A stretch of DNA of 32,114 nt, taken from positions 1-32,114 of the forward strand of contig JAHHRP010000005.1 of NCBI GenBank assembly GCA_020025735.1, read 5' to 3'. This stretch comes from Evtepia sp. Lineage in GTDB: Bacteria; Bacillota; Clostridia; Oscillospirales; Oscillospiraceae. Each line of letters opens with the position of its first letter. Positions within the stretch are counted from its first letter, which is position 1. This document shows, piece by piece, positions 8,674-17,034 of the stretch. The notes beneath the pieces were generated by a model. It searched no databases, was not told the DNA's origin, and saw only the letters and a list, made by a program, of their open reading frames with translations. The position numbers and the translations under genes were made by a program.

Positions 8674-9549
8674 ATGACAAGAGAAGAATATGCAGCAGCA
8701 GTCAAGTTAACGGACAGCCTGAGAGGCGGCGTTATCATGGATGTTACCACGCCAGAACAGGCAAAGATTGCTGAGGCGGCAGGTGCGAGTGCGGTGATGG
8801 CATTGGAACGGATTCCTGCGGATATTCGTGCCGCAGGCGGTGTTTCCAGAATGAGCGATCCCAAGATGATAAAGGAGATTCAGGCAGCGGTTCGCATTCC
8901 TGTTATGGCAAAATGCCGGATTGGCCATTTTGTAGAGGCAGAGGTCCTGGAAGCCATCCACATTGATTACATTGATGAAAGCGAAGTGCTGAGTCCGGCA
9001 GACAACAGTTATCATATTGATAAAACAGAGTTCAAAACACCGTTTGTCTGCGGCGCAAGAAACTTGGGTGAAGCATTGAGAAGAATTCAGGAAGGTGCCT
9101 GCATGATTCGCACCAAAGGCGAGGCAGGAACGGGGGATGTGGTGCAGGCAGTGCAGCACATGCGTACCATCAACAAAGAAATGAGGGCGCTGACAACCCT
9201 GCGGGAGGATGAGCTTTATGAGGCGGCAAAGGAATATCGGGTGCCTTATGAACTGGTAAAGTATGTTCATGATAACGGTCATCTGCCGGTTGCCAACTTC
9301 TCCGCAGGTGGTGTAGCGACTCCTGCTGATGCTGCCCTTATGGTGCGACTGGGTGCAGATGGTGTGTTTGTTGGCAGCGGGATCTTCAAGTCTGGTGACC
9401 CTGCAAAGCGTGCAGCAGCCATTGTTAAAGCAGTGAAGCATGCTGAGGATGCCAAGGTGATTGCTGAAATGTCCGAAGATTTGGGCGAAGCGATGGTTGG
9501 CATCAATGAAAGTGAAATTAAAGTCTTGATGGCAGAGCGCGGCGAATAA
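8674..9549 (+). CDS. pdxS: Pyridoxal 5'-phosphate synthase, synthase subunit PdxS
   Basis: PdxS (291 aa) builds PLP from ribose 5-phosphate, glyceraldehyde 3-phosphate and ammonia in the DXP-independent pathway. It is a (beta/alpha)8 barrel forming dodecamers and receives ammonia from the glutaminase PdxT. Catalytic residues are in place: Asp23 (VIMDV), Lys80 in VMAKCRIGH that binds the sugar, and Lys148 in [11 protein letters not shown] that receives the intermediate. ATG 8674 is chosen over the upstream in-frame ATG at 8623 because AGGAGGG at 8660-8666 precedes it at proper spacing and the protein then begins at the usual place. A strong hairpin follows directly; no pdxT is adjacent, unlike the common pdxST operon. 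Confidence 0.96.
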   Translation: MTREEYAAAVKLTDSLRGGVIMDVTTPEQAKIAEAAGASAVMALERIPADIRAAGGVSRMSDPKMIKEIQAAVRIPVMAKCRIGHFVEAEVLEAIHIDYIDESEVLSPADNSYHIDKTEFKTPFVCGARNLGEALRRIQEGACMIRTKGEAGTGDVVQAVQHMRTINKEMRALTTLREDELYEAAKEYRVPYELVKYVHDNGHLPVANFSAGGVATPADAALMVRLGADGVFVGSGIFKSGDPAKRAAAIVKAVKHAEDAKVIAEMSEDLGEAMVGINESEIKVLMAERGE

Positions 9550-9570
9550 TTTTTGGGATAAGAGCAAAGA

Positions 9571-9614
9571 AAGACAAGAGGAGCGGTGTGTGACAGCACG
9601 GCTCCTCTTGTCTT
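9571..9614. terminator. Hairpin between convergent pdxS and the SRPBCC gene
   Basis: A 14-bp perfect stem (9571-9584 with 9601-9614; AAGACAAGAGGAGC and its complement), loop of 16 nt. Minus-strand transcripts leave it into TCTTTGCTCTTAT. Plus-strand transcripts meet no good T-run after the stem, only the TT at its end. Likely a shared terminator, stronger for the minus strand. Confidence 0.65.
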
Positions 9615-9638
9615 GTGAGAAAATAGAAATCTAAGTTA

Positions 9639-10052
9639 CTAAGTAGATTTGTTGGTTGTCTCTTCCAGCTTTCTTTGCAGATCTTTTAGATACAAGGATT
9701 GCTGCCGCTTCAAATACCCAGGGACAAAGGGGCGCATCCACCAGTGTTTTGCAGTGATCGTTTCGGTAAAAGACAGCTGAGAACCACCTCCCACAGCTTC
9801 AAATTTGCCCTCCCAATGGCCAGACAGATTGTCATTCTCCATGGTAAATGCCCAACGGTGGAGAGGTTCTTGGGCTGTGACGGTGAAGAAGGTGGCATAG
9901 CCAGCCTTTGTATACTCCACAAAGTGATTTCTGGAGAGTGGTTCTACGCGATCCAGGTCACTGCGCCAGGCGGTGTCTTCCAGATTGATGACAGTGGTCC
10001 AGAGCCGCTCAATGCTGCACGGGAAAACGCGACTCATTTGTGAAGTGGTCAT
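9639..10052 (-). CDS. SRPBCC (START/Bet v1-like) family protein
   Basis: A 137-aa protein of the helix-grip superfamily that binds small hydrophobic ligands; its ligand is unknown. It begins with an SRPBCC-like first strand (SRVFPCSIERLWTTVINLEDTAWRSDLDRV), a central strand series (FTVTAQEPLHRWAFTMENDNLSGHWEGKFEAV), then SQLSFTETITAK and the long C-terminal helix. The start at 10052 is set by a 4-nt ATGA overlap with the stop of the GyrI-like gene upstream; a longer open frame to 10148 would overlap that gene by about 100 nt and is rejected. Last gene of the WYL - TfoX - GyrI - SRPBCC operon. It acts in the cytoplasm, with no signal peptide or membrane segment. Confidence 0.75.
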   Translation of the reverse strand: MTTSQMSRVFPCSIERLWTTVINLEDTAWRSDLDRVEPLSRNHFVEYTKAGYATFFTVTAQEPLHRWAFTMENDNLSGHWEGKFEAVGGGSQLSFTETITAKHWWMRPFVPGYLKRQQSLYLKDLQRKLEETTNKST

Positions 10053-10729
10053 AGAATCCCGCCTTTCCCAGCCTTTGGCAGATGTGCCGAAGATTTGCGT
10101 TGCTTTATCGGCTGACGAATCACTGTTTTCAAATTCTCCGGTTTGCATCGGCCTACATGGCTGAGGTAGAGTTCGTGGTGCCAGCGGTTGCTGCTTAGGT
10201 CGGTCTCATATCCCTGGGCTTGTGCGAATTGGTCCATCGCCCGGATTGTCGTTGGTTCATTATCATAGGGACCGATGTGCATACACTGGACGCACAGACC
10301 CTCTTCCCAGGAGAAAAAGGACAAAGGGGAACCGTCCAGCTTCTTTTTCACAGTGATGTCTCGGATGGCCCAGGAAAAGACATCTCGGGTGACAAATTCT
10401 GGCAGGCGAAGGAGGGCGATCCACTGGAACGCTTCCTTGTGGGAGAGATCACTGCCAATCCCGTCTTGCTGCCAAAGGGTTTCCAAAGGCGGCACGACAT
10501 AATCAAAGTATCCCTCTGGTTTGTGGCTGCCAAGTTTGCTCCTTTTGATGGCGTAGGCTGCGGCGTACAGAAGGCGGATGGCTTCTTTGTATGTCCCTCC
10601 CTCTTTGTTTGGGTCGCCCTGGCCCCGGACAGCCAGAAAGTGCATGGCTGGGATGGTGACGATGCCCGGTGTTTTGGGCGGCAGGTAAAAGGTTTTATAC
10701 TCTTTTTTATAGTCAAAGGGCATGGTCAT
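10049..10729 (-). CDS. GyrI-like small-molecule-binding domain protein
   Basis: A 226-aa cytoplasmic protein of the GyrI-like/SHS2 effector-binding fold (the family annotated as COG4832-type). Segments typical of it are KTPGIVTIPAMHFLAVRGQGDPN at about 18-40, YKEAIRLLYAAAYAIK at about 47-62, a central PPLETLWQQ, and the ligand-pocket-like tail CVQCMHIGPYDNEPTTIRAMDQFAQAQGYE followed by HHELYLSHVGRCKPENLKTVIRQP. Stand-alone GyrI-like proteins are thought to bind or hydrolyse small compounds; nothing here identifies the compound. Its ATG (10729) overlaps the TfoX-protein stop by four bases (ATGA) and its own stop overlaps the SRPBCC start the same way, so the three are translationally coupled. 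An alternative start two codons later is possible. Confidence 0.8.
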   Translation of the reverse strand: MTMPFDYKKEYKTFYLPPKTPGIVTIPAMHFLAVRGQGDPNKEGGTYKEAIRLLYAAAYAIKRSKLGSHKPEGYFDYVVPPLETLWQQDGIGSDLSHKEAFQWIALLRLPEFVTRDVFSWAIRDITVKKKLDGSPLSFFSWEEGLCVQCMHIGPYDNEPTTIRAMDQFAQAQGYETDLSSNRWHHELYLSHVGRCKPENLKTVIRQPIKQRKSSAHLPKAGKGGIL

Positions 10730-11049
10730 GTTCTCCGTTTCTTGGTCGGCTGCTTTTTTAGAGCGGCACAGGTGATCTGGGTCAGCGCCGTTATTTGATC
10801 CTGCGCCTCGACATCTTCAATCAAAAAGGATTCTCTGGCGCCCTGATAAGGCGGGACCTTAGGCAGATCAGGGAAGGCAGCCTCTCCCTGGGGAGTCATC
10901 TTAATGAAAAGCTGGTCATCACAGATGACGGCAAAGAATACCTCATCACAATAGAGGCCGTACTCTCCGAACATTTTTTTCACGCGGATGTGGCCTGCGT
11001 GCCGCAGCTGCTCGGCAACATAATCAACGAACTCTTGTCTGGATGCCAT
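10726..11049 (-). CDS. TfoX N-terminal domain protein
   Basis: A 107-aa protein consisting of the TfoX/Sxy N-terminal domain: EFVDYVAEQLRHAG, then the hallmark IRVKKMFGEYGLYCDEVFFAVICDDQLFIKM, and a Lys/Arg-rich end (KKQPTKKRRT). In gamma-proteobacteria full-length Sxy/TfoX promotes competence gene expression, but stand-alone N-terminal-domain proteins are widespread in bacteria without that role, so no competence function is claimed. The start at 11049 is two nucleotides after the WYL stop, with AAAGGAG as ribosome site lying inside the end of the WYL gene. A longer frame to 11265 would overlap the WYL coding region by over 200 nt and is rejected. Confidence 0.85.
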   Translation of the reverse strand: MASRQEFVDYVAEQLRHAGHIRVKKMFGEYGLYCDEVFFAVICDDQLFIKMTPQGEAAFPDLPKVPPYQGARESFLIEDVEAQDQITALTQITCAALKKQPTKKRRT

Positions 11050-11051
11050 GG

Positions 11052-11963
11052 TTACGATCTCCTTTCGTATCGTTCTGTCAGGCGCTGTCCCAGCTGATAC
11101 AGGGCGTCCCGCAGTTCTAGTGGTTCTAATAGTTCTGCATGGTCTCCAAAGGACAGAAGCCAGCCGAGGATGCTGTCGGTATCGGGGAATCCCCTGGAAA
11201 AACGCAGCTTGCCATCCGGCTCTACCGTGAAGCTGTCTGCACCGTATTCCTCCACGAGCCGCCATTGTGCAGATGGGTCAAAGCGTACTACCACTTGGTA
11301 CGCGGTGGGGAAGATCCGCGCCGGGTCAAGATCAGGCAAAGGTGCGGGTCGGGGGAGAAAGGGTGCCCCATGGGAGAGATCTGTCATACGGGTCAACTTG
11401 AATAAGCGAAAATCCTGCCGCTTCTGGCAAAAGGCCCAAACATACCAGGCAGACCAATGGAAAACAAGATAGTATGGTTCTGCTGTTCGCACGGTCTCTC
11501 CCTTGGGGGAAAAATAGGTAAAGCAAATGGTGCGATGTTGTTCAAGAGCAGAGCGGATGCGCTCAATCTTCGGCGGAAGACTGGTCTTATACCAGGAGGA
11601 TAGGTCGATGAGGGTATGGGTACCATTGGGGACCAAAGTACTCGTTCCAGCGGAGAGTTTTTCCATTAGCTGCGTATAGCGGCGGGTGTTGCTGACGCTG
11701 TCCAAACTTCGCAGACCTGCTAGGATAGCCTGCATTTCTGGGTCGGTGAGGAGGGTGCGGTCCACCCGGTAACCTTCCATGATAGAGATACCGCCGTCTG
11801 CACCCTGGGTCGTGGAGAGAGGAATCCCTGCCCGGCACAGGGTTTCGATATCCCGCTGGATGGTCCGGCGAGAGACTTCAAACTGTGCTGCCAATTCTGG
11901 TGCAGTGATTTTCTCCCGTTGGAGCAGAATGGAGAGGATGCCGATGAGACGATCCATTTTCAT
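11052..11963 (-). CDS. HTH/WYL-domain transcriptional regulator (YafY type)
   Basis: A 303-aa regulator. Residues 1-55 are a DeoR-like helix-turn-helix (RLIGILSILLQREKITAPELAAQFEVSRRTIQRDIETL), followed by a linker, then the WYL ligand-sensing domain from about 135: ICFTYFSPKGE, EPYYLVFHWSAWYVWAFCQKRQDFRLFKLTRM (the W-Y-L-equivalent motif), and a C-terminal WCX region (YQVVVRFDPSAQWRLVEEYG onward). WYL domains are known to bind nucleotides, ssDNA or other ligands. First gene of a four-gene operon, so it most likely controls itself and the TfoX, GyrI-like and SRPBCC genes behind it. A promoter and a candidate operator lie directly upstream. Confidence 0.9.
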   Translation of the reverse strand: MKMDRLIGILSILLQREKITAPELAAQFEVSRRTIQRDIETLCRAGIPLSTTQGADGGISIMEGYRVDRTLLTDPEMQAILAGLRSLDSVSNTRRYTQLMEKLSAGTSTLVPNGTHTLIDLSSWYKTSLPPKIERIRSALEQHRTICFTYFSPKGETVRTAEPYYLVFHWSAWYVWAFCQKRQDFRLFKLTRMTDLSHGAPFLPRPAPLPDLDPARIFPTAYQVVVRFDPSAQWRLVEEYGADSFTVEPDGKLRFSRGFPDTDSILGWLLSFGDHAELLEPLELRDALYQLGQRLTERYERRS

Positions 11964-11996
11964 AGGCAGTCACCCCTTTTGTCCTTTTCTGTCGGT

Positions 11997-12029
11997 ATTA
12001 TAGCACAGGAATGTGACAACTGTCTGTCA
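11997..12029 (-). promoter_or_regulatory. Promoter and candidate operator of the WYL operon
   Basis: Minus strand: -10 TATAAT (12002-11997), 18-bp spacer, -35 CAGACA (12026-12021; four of six matches to TTGACA). The -35 is covered by an inverted repeat TGACA-N6-TGTCA (12014-12029 on the plus strand), a plausible site for autoregulation by the WYL protein. The operator role is inference. Confidence 0.55.
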
Positions 12030-12120
12030 TGTTCCCCTTCGTGGTGTGATTTTTTGGTCCATACAAAGGATGGAGGTGGTCTGTGATGAACAGGCCATCC
12101 CGTTCTTCTCCTGTAGTGTG

Positions 12121-12149
12121 TTGCGCCACCAGGGTATCCCGGCTATAAT
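12121..12149 (+). promoter_or_regulatory. Promoter of sbcDC
   Basis: -35 TTGCGC (12121-12126), 17-bp spacer, perfect -10 TATAAT (12144-12149). The predicted start near 12156 leaves a short leader of about 30 nt with the ribosome site AGAAGGAGA at 12172-12180. I see no SOS box. Confidence 0.7.
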
Positions 12150-12186
12150 GAAGGTAACACGACTCTGTCTTAGAAGGAGACTTGCT

Positions 12187-13326
12187 ATGAAGCTCATCCA
12201 TCTTTCAGACCTGCATCTAGGCAAGCGGGTCAACGAGTTTTCTATGCTGGAGGATCAGCGGTATATTCTCGCAGAAATCCTTCAGATCATTGACCGGGAG
12301 CAGCCGGATGGTGTCCTCATTGCGGGGGATGTTTATGACAAATCTGTGCCATCTGCTGAAGCGGTTGCGCTGTTGGACGAGTTCCTAGTACGATTGTCAG
12401 AACGGAACCTTCAGGTTTTTCTAATCAGCGGCAACCACGATTCTCCTGAGCGTATGGCCTTCGGTGGGCGGCTGATGGCACAGAGTGGGGTCCATCTGGC
12501 CCCGGTGTATGATGGGAAGGCAGCGGTGTTTACACTTTCTGACGCACATGGTCCCGTAAATATTTATCTGCTGCCATTTGTGAAACCAGCGCATGTCCGA
12601 CGTTTTTTTCAGGACCGGGAGATTGCATCCTATACGGATGCCCTTGCTGCTGCCATTGAAGCCATGGCTGTGGACCCTATGGCCCGGAATGTGTTGGTGA
12701 CCCATCAGTTCGTTACGGGTGCTGTCCGGTGTGACTCTGAGGAACATACCGTGGGTGGTTCGGATTCTGTGGATGTGTCCGTGTTTGATGGGTTTGATTA
12801 TGTGGCCCTTGGCCATCTCCATGGCCCTCAGCAGGTAGGGCGGGCGACCGTGCGTTATTGCGGCACACCGCTGAAATATTCCTTCTCCGAAGCTAAACAA
12901 CAGAAATCAGTTGCTGTTATTGTGCTGGAGGAAAAGGGATGGGTAAGCGTCCGCACTGTGCCGCTGGTCCCCATGCGGGATATGGTGGAGCTGCGGGGGA
13001 CATATGAGGCACTGACCTTTCGTGGTTTTTACGAGGGGACAAGCTATGGGCAGGACTATGTACACATCACGCTCACCGACGAAGAAGATATTCCAGAGGC
13101 GATCAGCAAACTGCGGATCATGTATCCCAATCTTATGAAGCTTGACTATGATAATAAGCGTACTAGGGCAGGGATTCGATTGGATGGGGTTGAGAATGTC
13201 CGCGAGAAATCACCCTTGGAACTGCTGGAAGCCTTTTATGAAAAGCAAAATGGGCAGCCTATGGGGGCAGAACAACGAGCGTTTGCACAGGAGTTAATCG
13301 AAACGATTTGGGAGGACCAGGAATGA
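12187..13326 (+). CDS. sbcD: Exonuclease SbcCD, nuclease subunit D
   Basis: SbcD (379 aa) is the Mre11-type Mn2+-dependent nuclease of the SbcCD complex, which opens hairpins and trims DNA ends freed from protein blocks or palindromes. All phosphoesterase motifs are present: DLHLGK (Asp8, His10), GDVYD (Asp48), GNHDS (Asn83, His84), THQF (His173) and GHLH (His210, His212). The C-terminal part is the capping/SbcC-contact region. ATG 12187 is preceded by AGAAGGAGA and begins the conserved MKLIHLSDLHLG; the longer open frame from 12013 would run through the promoter and is rejected. The stop codon overlaps the sbcC start as ATGA (13323-13326), coupling the two subunits' synthesis. Confidence 0.96.
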   Translation: MKLIHLSDLHLGKRVNEFSMLEDQRYILAEILQIIDREQPDGVLIAGDVYDKSVPSAEAVALLDEFLVRLSERNLQVFLISGNHDSPERMAFGGRLMAQSGVHLAPVYDGKAAVFTLSDAHGPVNIYLLPFVKPAHVRRFFQDREIASYTDALAAAIEAMAVDPMARNVLVTHQFVTGAVRCDSEEHTVGGSDSVDVSVFDGFDYVALGHLHGPQQVGRATVRYCGTPLKYSFSEAKQQKSVAVIVLEEKGWVSVRTVPLVPMRDMVELRGTYEALTFRGFYEGTSYGQDYVHITLTDEEDIPEAISKLRIMYPNLMKLDYDNKRTRAGIRLDGVENVREKSPLELLEAFYEKQNGQPMGAEQRAFAQELIETIWEDQE

Positions 13327-16300
13327 GACCGCTGAAATTAACCATATCTGCTTTTGGACCGTATGCTGGGAGCGTGGTTCTGGATCTGGAAAAACTGGGC
13401 AAACAGGGGATTTACCTCATTACTGGTGATACTGGTGCTGGGAAAACCACCATTTTTGATGCCATTGCTTACGCGCTTTATGGAGAACCCAGCGGAGAGA
13501 ACCGGGAGCCATCCATGTTTCGTTCCAAGTATGCCAGCCCTGAGACCCCCACAGAGGTAGCGTTGGTCTTTTCTTATGGTGGAAAGACCTATACCGTCCG
13601 GCGAAACCCTGAGTATGTGCGTCCCGCCAAGCGGGGCGGCGGCACCACCGTGCAGAAAGCGGAAGCGGAGCTGTGTCTGCCGGATGGCCGTCTGGTGACC
13701 AAAGCAAGAGAGGTCAATGGGGAGATCGTTCAGATCATCGGCTTGACCCGCAGCCAGTTTGCTCAGATTGCCATGATCGCCCAGGGGGACTTCTTAAAAC
13801 TACTGTTGGCGGACACCAAGAGCCGCCAGGAGATTTTTCGGGAGATTTTTAAGACCCGATACTATATGGTGTTTCAGGAAACATTGAAGGGGGAGTCTGG
13901 GCAGTTGCAGCGGGCTTGTGAGGCTGCGCGAGTCAGTATGCAGCAGTATCTTGGTGGTGTTCTCTGCTGCGAGGATGATTTGTTGTTGCCCAGGCTGCGC
14001 CAGGCGCAGGAAGGCGAATTGCTTTTCCAGGAGGCGGTAGAAGTTATCGAGATGCTGATTGCCCAGGATAAGCGGGAGGATCTTCAGGCGCAGGAGGCAT
14101 TGGAGGACCTGGATGCAGAATGGAACGCGGTGGCTGCTCTGCTGGGGAAAGCGGAGGAATTGGAAAAGACCCGCGAAAAGCTGATGGAAGCCCAGGAAAA
14201 GAGGGTAGAACAGAGTGCCAAAGTGAACGCAGCCAAACAAAGGTTGGAAGCAGAAGAAGCAAAACTGCCCCAACGGGAAGGTTTGGAAAAAGAGATGGCG
14301 ATGTTAGAGGCAGAACTGCCTCGCTATGAAGCATTGTCTGACAAACGAACTGCATTTTCGGCGCTAATAGATCGTGTGGCTGTTCTGGCAGCAGAGCAAG
14401 CCCAGCAAGCAGCACAGCAGCAGGATCAGGAAAAGAAGCTGGGAGCATGGAAGCAAGAACTGAAAGCCTTGGCGCAGACAGAGACCGAAAAGGAACGTCT
14501 GCTTGGGGACCTGGCCCAGGCAGAGCGTCGGCAAACAGCGCTGCGAATGTTGGAAACGGAGATGCAGGCATGGCAGGAGTGTGGTCAGCAGATGCAGGAA
14601 GGACAGGCCCGATGTGAGGCGTTGTCCCAACAGAAAGCGTCGTTGTCTGCGGCATTGCTTCGAGAAACGGAGAACCTGCAACGCAATCGAGGGTGCTGGT
14701 CTGCTGGGGAGGGGCTGGCAGCAGAAGAACAGATGCTGCGCCATCAACAAAACCAGGCCCAAGAAAAACAAAAAGCGTTGGAGGAATTGGCATCCCTTTT
14801 GGAAGATGGCACCAAGGCACAGCAGAGCGTAGTGTCAGCGCAAGCGGCTTACCGACAAGCCCAGGAGAAAGCAGAGAATATAGCGGAAGTTTATCGCCAG
14901 AAGAACAGGGCGTTTTTGGATGAACAGGCAGGACTTTTGGCGCAGTCGCTGGAGGAGGGACAGCCCTGCCCAGTGTGTGGCGCACGGCATCACCCTGCAC
15001 CAGCCCAGCTTTCCACGGCAGCGCCCACAGAGGTGGAACTCAACCAAGCCAAAGAAGCTGTTGAGGCGGCACAGCAGGAGGTGCAGGAGAAAAGTCTTGT
15101 GGCAGGAAAGGAAAAGACAGCGTTCGAGGTGCTTGAGCGGCAGATCTTGATGCAGATGGCATCTTATGTGGAGGCACCCTCTCTTGCTGTGGCACACCGA
15201 CAGTTGGCTGCCTGTCAAGAGGAGGTGGAAGGCGAGTTGCTTCAGCTTCACCAATCGCTGGAGAAGCTGGAGACGCAGCGCACGCACAGGAAGGAATTGG
15301 AGCAGGAGATCCGGCAGCAGGAGGCGATGTGCGTCTCCTTGACAGACCAGCAGGAGGCATTGCGGGAGCGCATTGCCCAAGAGGAGGCGGCCCGAAACAT
15401 CCTGAGAGGACAGAGGGAGCAGAGAGAAGGGGACCTGTATCGTCAGCTTCAGGATCATCTGGGGGACTGCACATTGGAGCAGGCACCGGAACAGATTGCA
15501 ATACAGCTTAGGGAGATGGAAAGCATCTTGGCGCAGCTGGCAGAACGGTTGCAGGAACTTGACGGTAAAGCAGCGCGGAAGCAAGCATTAGAAACATGGA
15601 TTCCTCAACAGGAGCAACGCCTAAAAGAATTGGAACAAAGGACCTTTGCAGTTCGAGAGGAATTGGCTCGGGCAGAGAGTCGCAAGGAGGAACTGGCCGT
15701 GCAGCTAGAGGCGGCGCAAGCAGAACTGCACTATCCTGATGCTATGGCTGCCCAGGAAAAACTTGCTGCGATACGGGCAGAAATAAAGGCGCGTGTGGAT
15801 GCACACAAAACGGCAGAGGAGGTCTATGACACTTGTAACCTGGTGCTGACAGGGATAGAGGCTACGATCCAGCAGTTAGAAAAGCTGCTGGAGAGCAGCG
15901 ACGAGGTGGATGTTGCAGCGCAGCAGACCCGCAGCCGGGCATTGACAGAAAAACGTGGTGAGGTGGCTAGGGCGCAAAAGGTTATCCATACCCGGTTGAC
16001 CACCAATGCGTTGGCGTTAAAAAAGATCCAGGAGAAGGCAGCAGACTTAAAGGTGCTGGAGGAGAAGTATACCTGGGTCCGTGCGCTTTCCAACACAGTC
16101 AACGGCAATCTCCTTGGCAAGGAGAAGATCACATTGGAGACTTATATCCAAATGACGTTCTTTGATCGCATCCTTCAGCGGGCCAATGTCCGCTTTCTGG
16201 TCATGTCTGGAGGCCAATATGAGCTGAAACGCCGCAGAGAGGCTGAGAACAACCGCAGTCAAAGTGGTTTGGAACTGGATGTCATTGACCATTACAATGG

Positions 16301-16616
16301 GTCAGAACGCAGTGTCAAGTCGCTTTCTGGGGGGGAGTCATTTCAGGCGTCTCTTTCTCTGGCGCTGGGGCTTTCCGATGAGATCCAGTCTGCCGCAGGC
16401 GGCATTCAACTGGACACCATGTTTGTAGATGAAGGGTTCGGGTCTTTGGATGAGGAGGCCCTCCAACAGGCCCTCCGGGCACTGACTGGTCTGGCGGAAG
16501 GGAATCGTCTGGTGGGGATCATTTCCCATGTGGCAGAACTGAAGGAGAAGATCGACAAACAGATCGTGGTGACCAAAGACAACATGGGTGGGAGTCGGGT
16601 AGAGATCGTGGTTTGA
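13323..16616 (+). CDS. sbcC: Exonuclease SbcCD, ATPase subunit C
   Basis: SbcC (1097 aa) is the SMC/Rad50-like ATPase that tethers DNA ends and gates SbcD. The Walker A motif GDTGAGKTT is at residues 35-43, followed by ITRSQFAQIAMIAQGDF-type Q-loop sequence at about 145-160. Two very long Glu/Gln/Ala-rich coiled-coil arms run from about 180 to 540 and 560 to 920, separated by the zinc hook C549-P-V-C552, whose two cysteines pair with a second molecule. The ABC signature LSGGES is at 1001-1006 and Walker B is MFVDEGFGSLD with Asp1036 and Glu1037. The start at 13323 shares ATGA with the sbcD stop; the in-frame ATG-like codon at 13308 lies inside sbcD and lacks a site. A stable hairpin follows at 16631. 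Confidence 0.96.
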   Translation: MRPLKLTISAFGPYAGSVVLDLEKLGKQGIYLITGDTGAGKTTIFDAIAYALYGEPSGENREPSMFRSKYASPETPTEVALVFSYGGKTYTVRRNPEYVRPAKRGGGTTVQKAEAELCLPDGRLVTKAREVNGEIVQIIGLTRSQFAQIAMIAQGDFLKLLLADTKSRQEIFREIFKTRYYMVFQETLKGESGQLQRACEAARVSMQQYLGGVLCCEDDLLLPRLRQAQEGELLFQEAVEVIEMLIAQDKREDLQAQEALEDLDAEWNAVAALLGKAEELEKTREKLMEAQEKRVEQSAKVNAAKQRLEAEEAKLPQREGLEKEMAMLEAELPRYEALSDKRTAFSALIDRVAVLAAEQAQQAAQQQDQEKKLGAWKQELKALAQTETEKERLLGDLAQAERRQTALRMLETEMQAWQECGQQMQEGQARCEALSQQKASLSAALLRETENLQRNRGCWSAGEGLAAEEQMLRHQQNQAQEKQKALEELASLLEDGTKAQQSVVSAQAAYRQAQEKAENIAEVYRQKNRAFLDEQAGLLAQSLEEGQPCPVCGARHHPAPAQLSTAAPTEVELNQAKEAVEAAQQEVQEKSLVAGKEKTAFEVLERQILMQMASYVEAPSLAVAHRQLAACQEEVEGELLQLHQSLEKLETQRTHRKELEQEIRQQEAMCVSLTDQQEALRERIAQEEAARNILRGQREQREGDLYRQLQDHLGDCTLEQAPEQIAIQLREMESILAQLAERLQELDGKAARKQALETWIPQQEQRLKELEQRTFAVREELARAESRKEELAVQLEAAQAELHYPDAMAAQEKLAAIRAEIKARVDAHKTAEEVYDTCNLVLTGIEATIQQLEKLLESSDEVDVAAQQTRSRALTEKRGEVARAQKVIHTRLTTNALALKKIQEKAADLKVLEEKYTWVRALSNTVNGNLLGKEKITLETYIQMTFFDRILQRANVRFLVMSGGQYELKRRREAENNRSQSGLELDVIDHYNGSERSVKSLSGGESFQASLSLALGLSDEIQSAAGGIQLDTMFVDEGFGSLDEEALQQALRALTGLAEGNRLVGIISHVAELKEKIDKQIVVTKDNMGGSRVEIVV

Positions 16617-16630
16617 CGAAACGATGCTGA

Positions 16631-16669
16631 CGCCCTGCACCAAGGCCGAAACAAGCATGGTGCAGGGCG
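16631..16669. terminator. GC-rich hairpin between convergent sbcC and a small hypothetical gene
   Basis: A 12-bp perfect stem, CGCCCTGCACCA (16631-16642) with TGGTGCAGGGCG (16658-16669), 15-nt loop, 14 nt after the sbcC stop. There is no good T-run on either side, so it is a probable but not classic terminator. Confidence 0.5.
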
Positions 16670-16678
16670 GAGAAACCA

Positions 16679-17026
16679 TCATGTTATAGAAGAGGGGGGT
16701 TGTTTGGATGCCTGCAATCGTTGTTCCAAGGCAGCAATCTCAGCTTCCAGCCTACGTCTGGATTTCCTCTGATTCAGGCGGAGAAAAAGATGGTAGCGGT
16801 ACTGGAGTGATTCTGCTTTGGGAGGAAACAGGATAGGCTTCCCGTCGAGTTTGATCCCCTCTAATTCATTGCGGCAAATTTCGTCATCGAGGACAGCCAT
16901 AAAGAGAGCATATCTGGTATACTCTTTCAGGGGGATTCGGAAAAGCTGTTTGTATTTGTAGTAAGATACAGCGCCGAAGCAGGCCATGAGGGTCCCCAAA
17001 ATGGTTGCTTTTTGATTCTTGTTCAT
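16679..17026 (-). CDS. Small hypothetical protein, possibly membrane-associated
   Basis: About 115 aa; I do not recognise a family. The N terminus has a moderately hydrophobic stretch (ATILGTLMACFGAVSYYKY, about 6-24) that could be a signal anchor. The rest is charged, with a C-terminal Arg/Glu-rich segment (NQRKSRRRLEAEIAALEQRLQ) that looks like a short coiled coil. It follows the YcxB-like gene. A GTG at 17038 overlaps that gene's stop (GTGA) and adds MRRP, but has no ribosome site. ATG 17026 has AGAAGG three bases upstream, so I prefer it, although the spacing is tight. Either way, synthesis appears coupled to the YcxB-like protein, and the two may work together at the membrane. Confidence 0.6.
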   Translation of the reverse strand: MNKNQKATILGTLMACFGAVSYYKYKQLFRIPLKEYTRYALFMAVLDDEICRNELEGIKLDGKPILFPPKAESLQYRYHLFLRLNQRKSRRRLEAEIAALEQRLQASKQPPSSIT

Positions 17027-17034
17027 GGGCCTTC

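Noticed and set aside
8707..9567. 286-aa open frame on the minus strand
   Set aside because: Antisense to pdxS, which is certain; no family match.
10053..10148. Extended N terminus for the SRPBCC protein
   Set aside because: It overlaps the GyrI-like gene; the ATGA junction at 10049-10052 gives the start.
11050..11265. Extended N terminus for the TfoX_N protein
   Set aside because: It overlaps the WYL regulator's coding region by more than 200 nt and is not TfoX-like.
12013..12186. Extended N terminus for SbcD
   Set aside because: It would cover the sbcD promoter and leader; the conserved start and AGAAGGAGA point to 12187.
14044..15000. 318-aa open frame on the minus strand
   Set aside because: Opposite the sbcC coiled coil; its Leu/Pro-rich composition is the complement of Gln/Glu/Ala codons.
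14835..15584. 249-aa open frame on the minus strand
   Set aside because: Also antisense to the sbcC coiled coil, Leu/Cys-rich by composition only.
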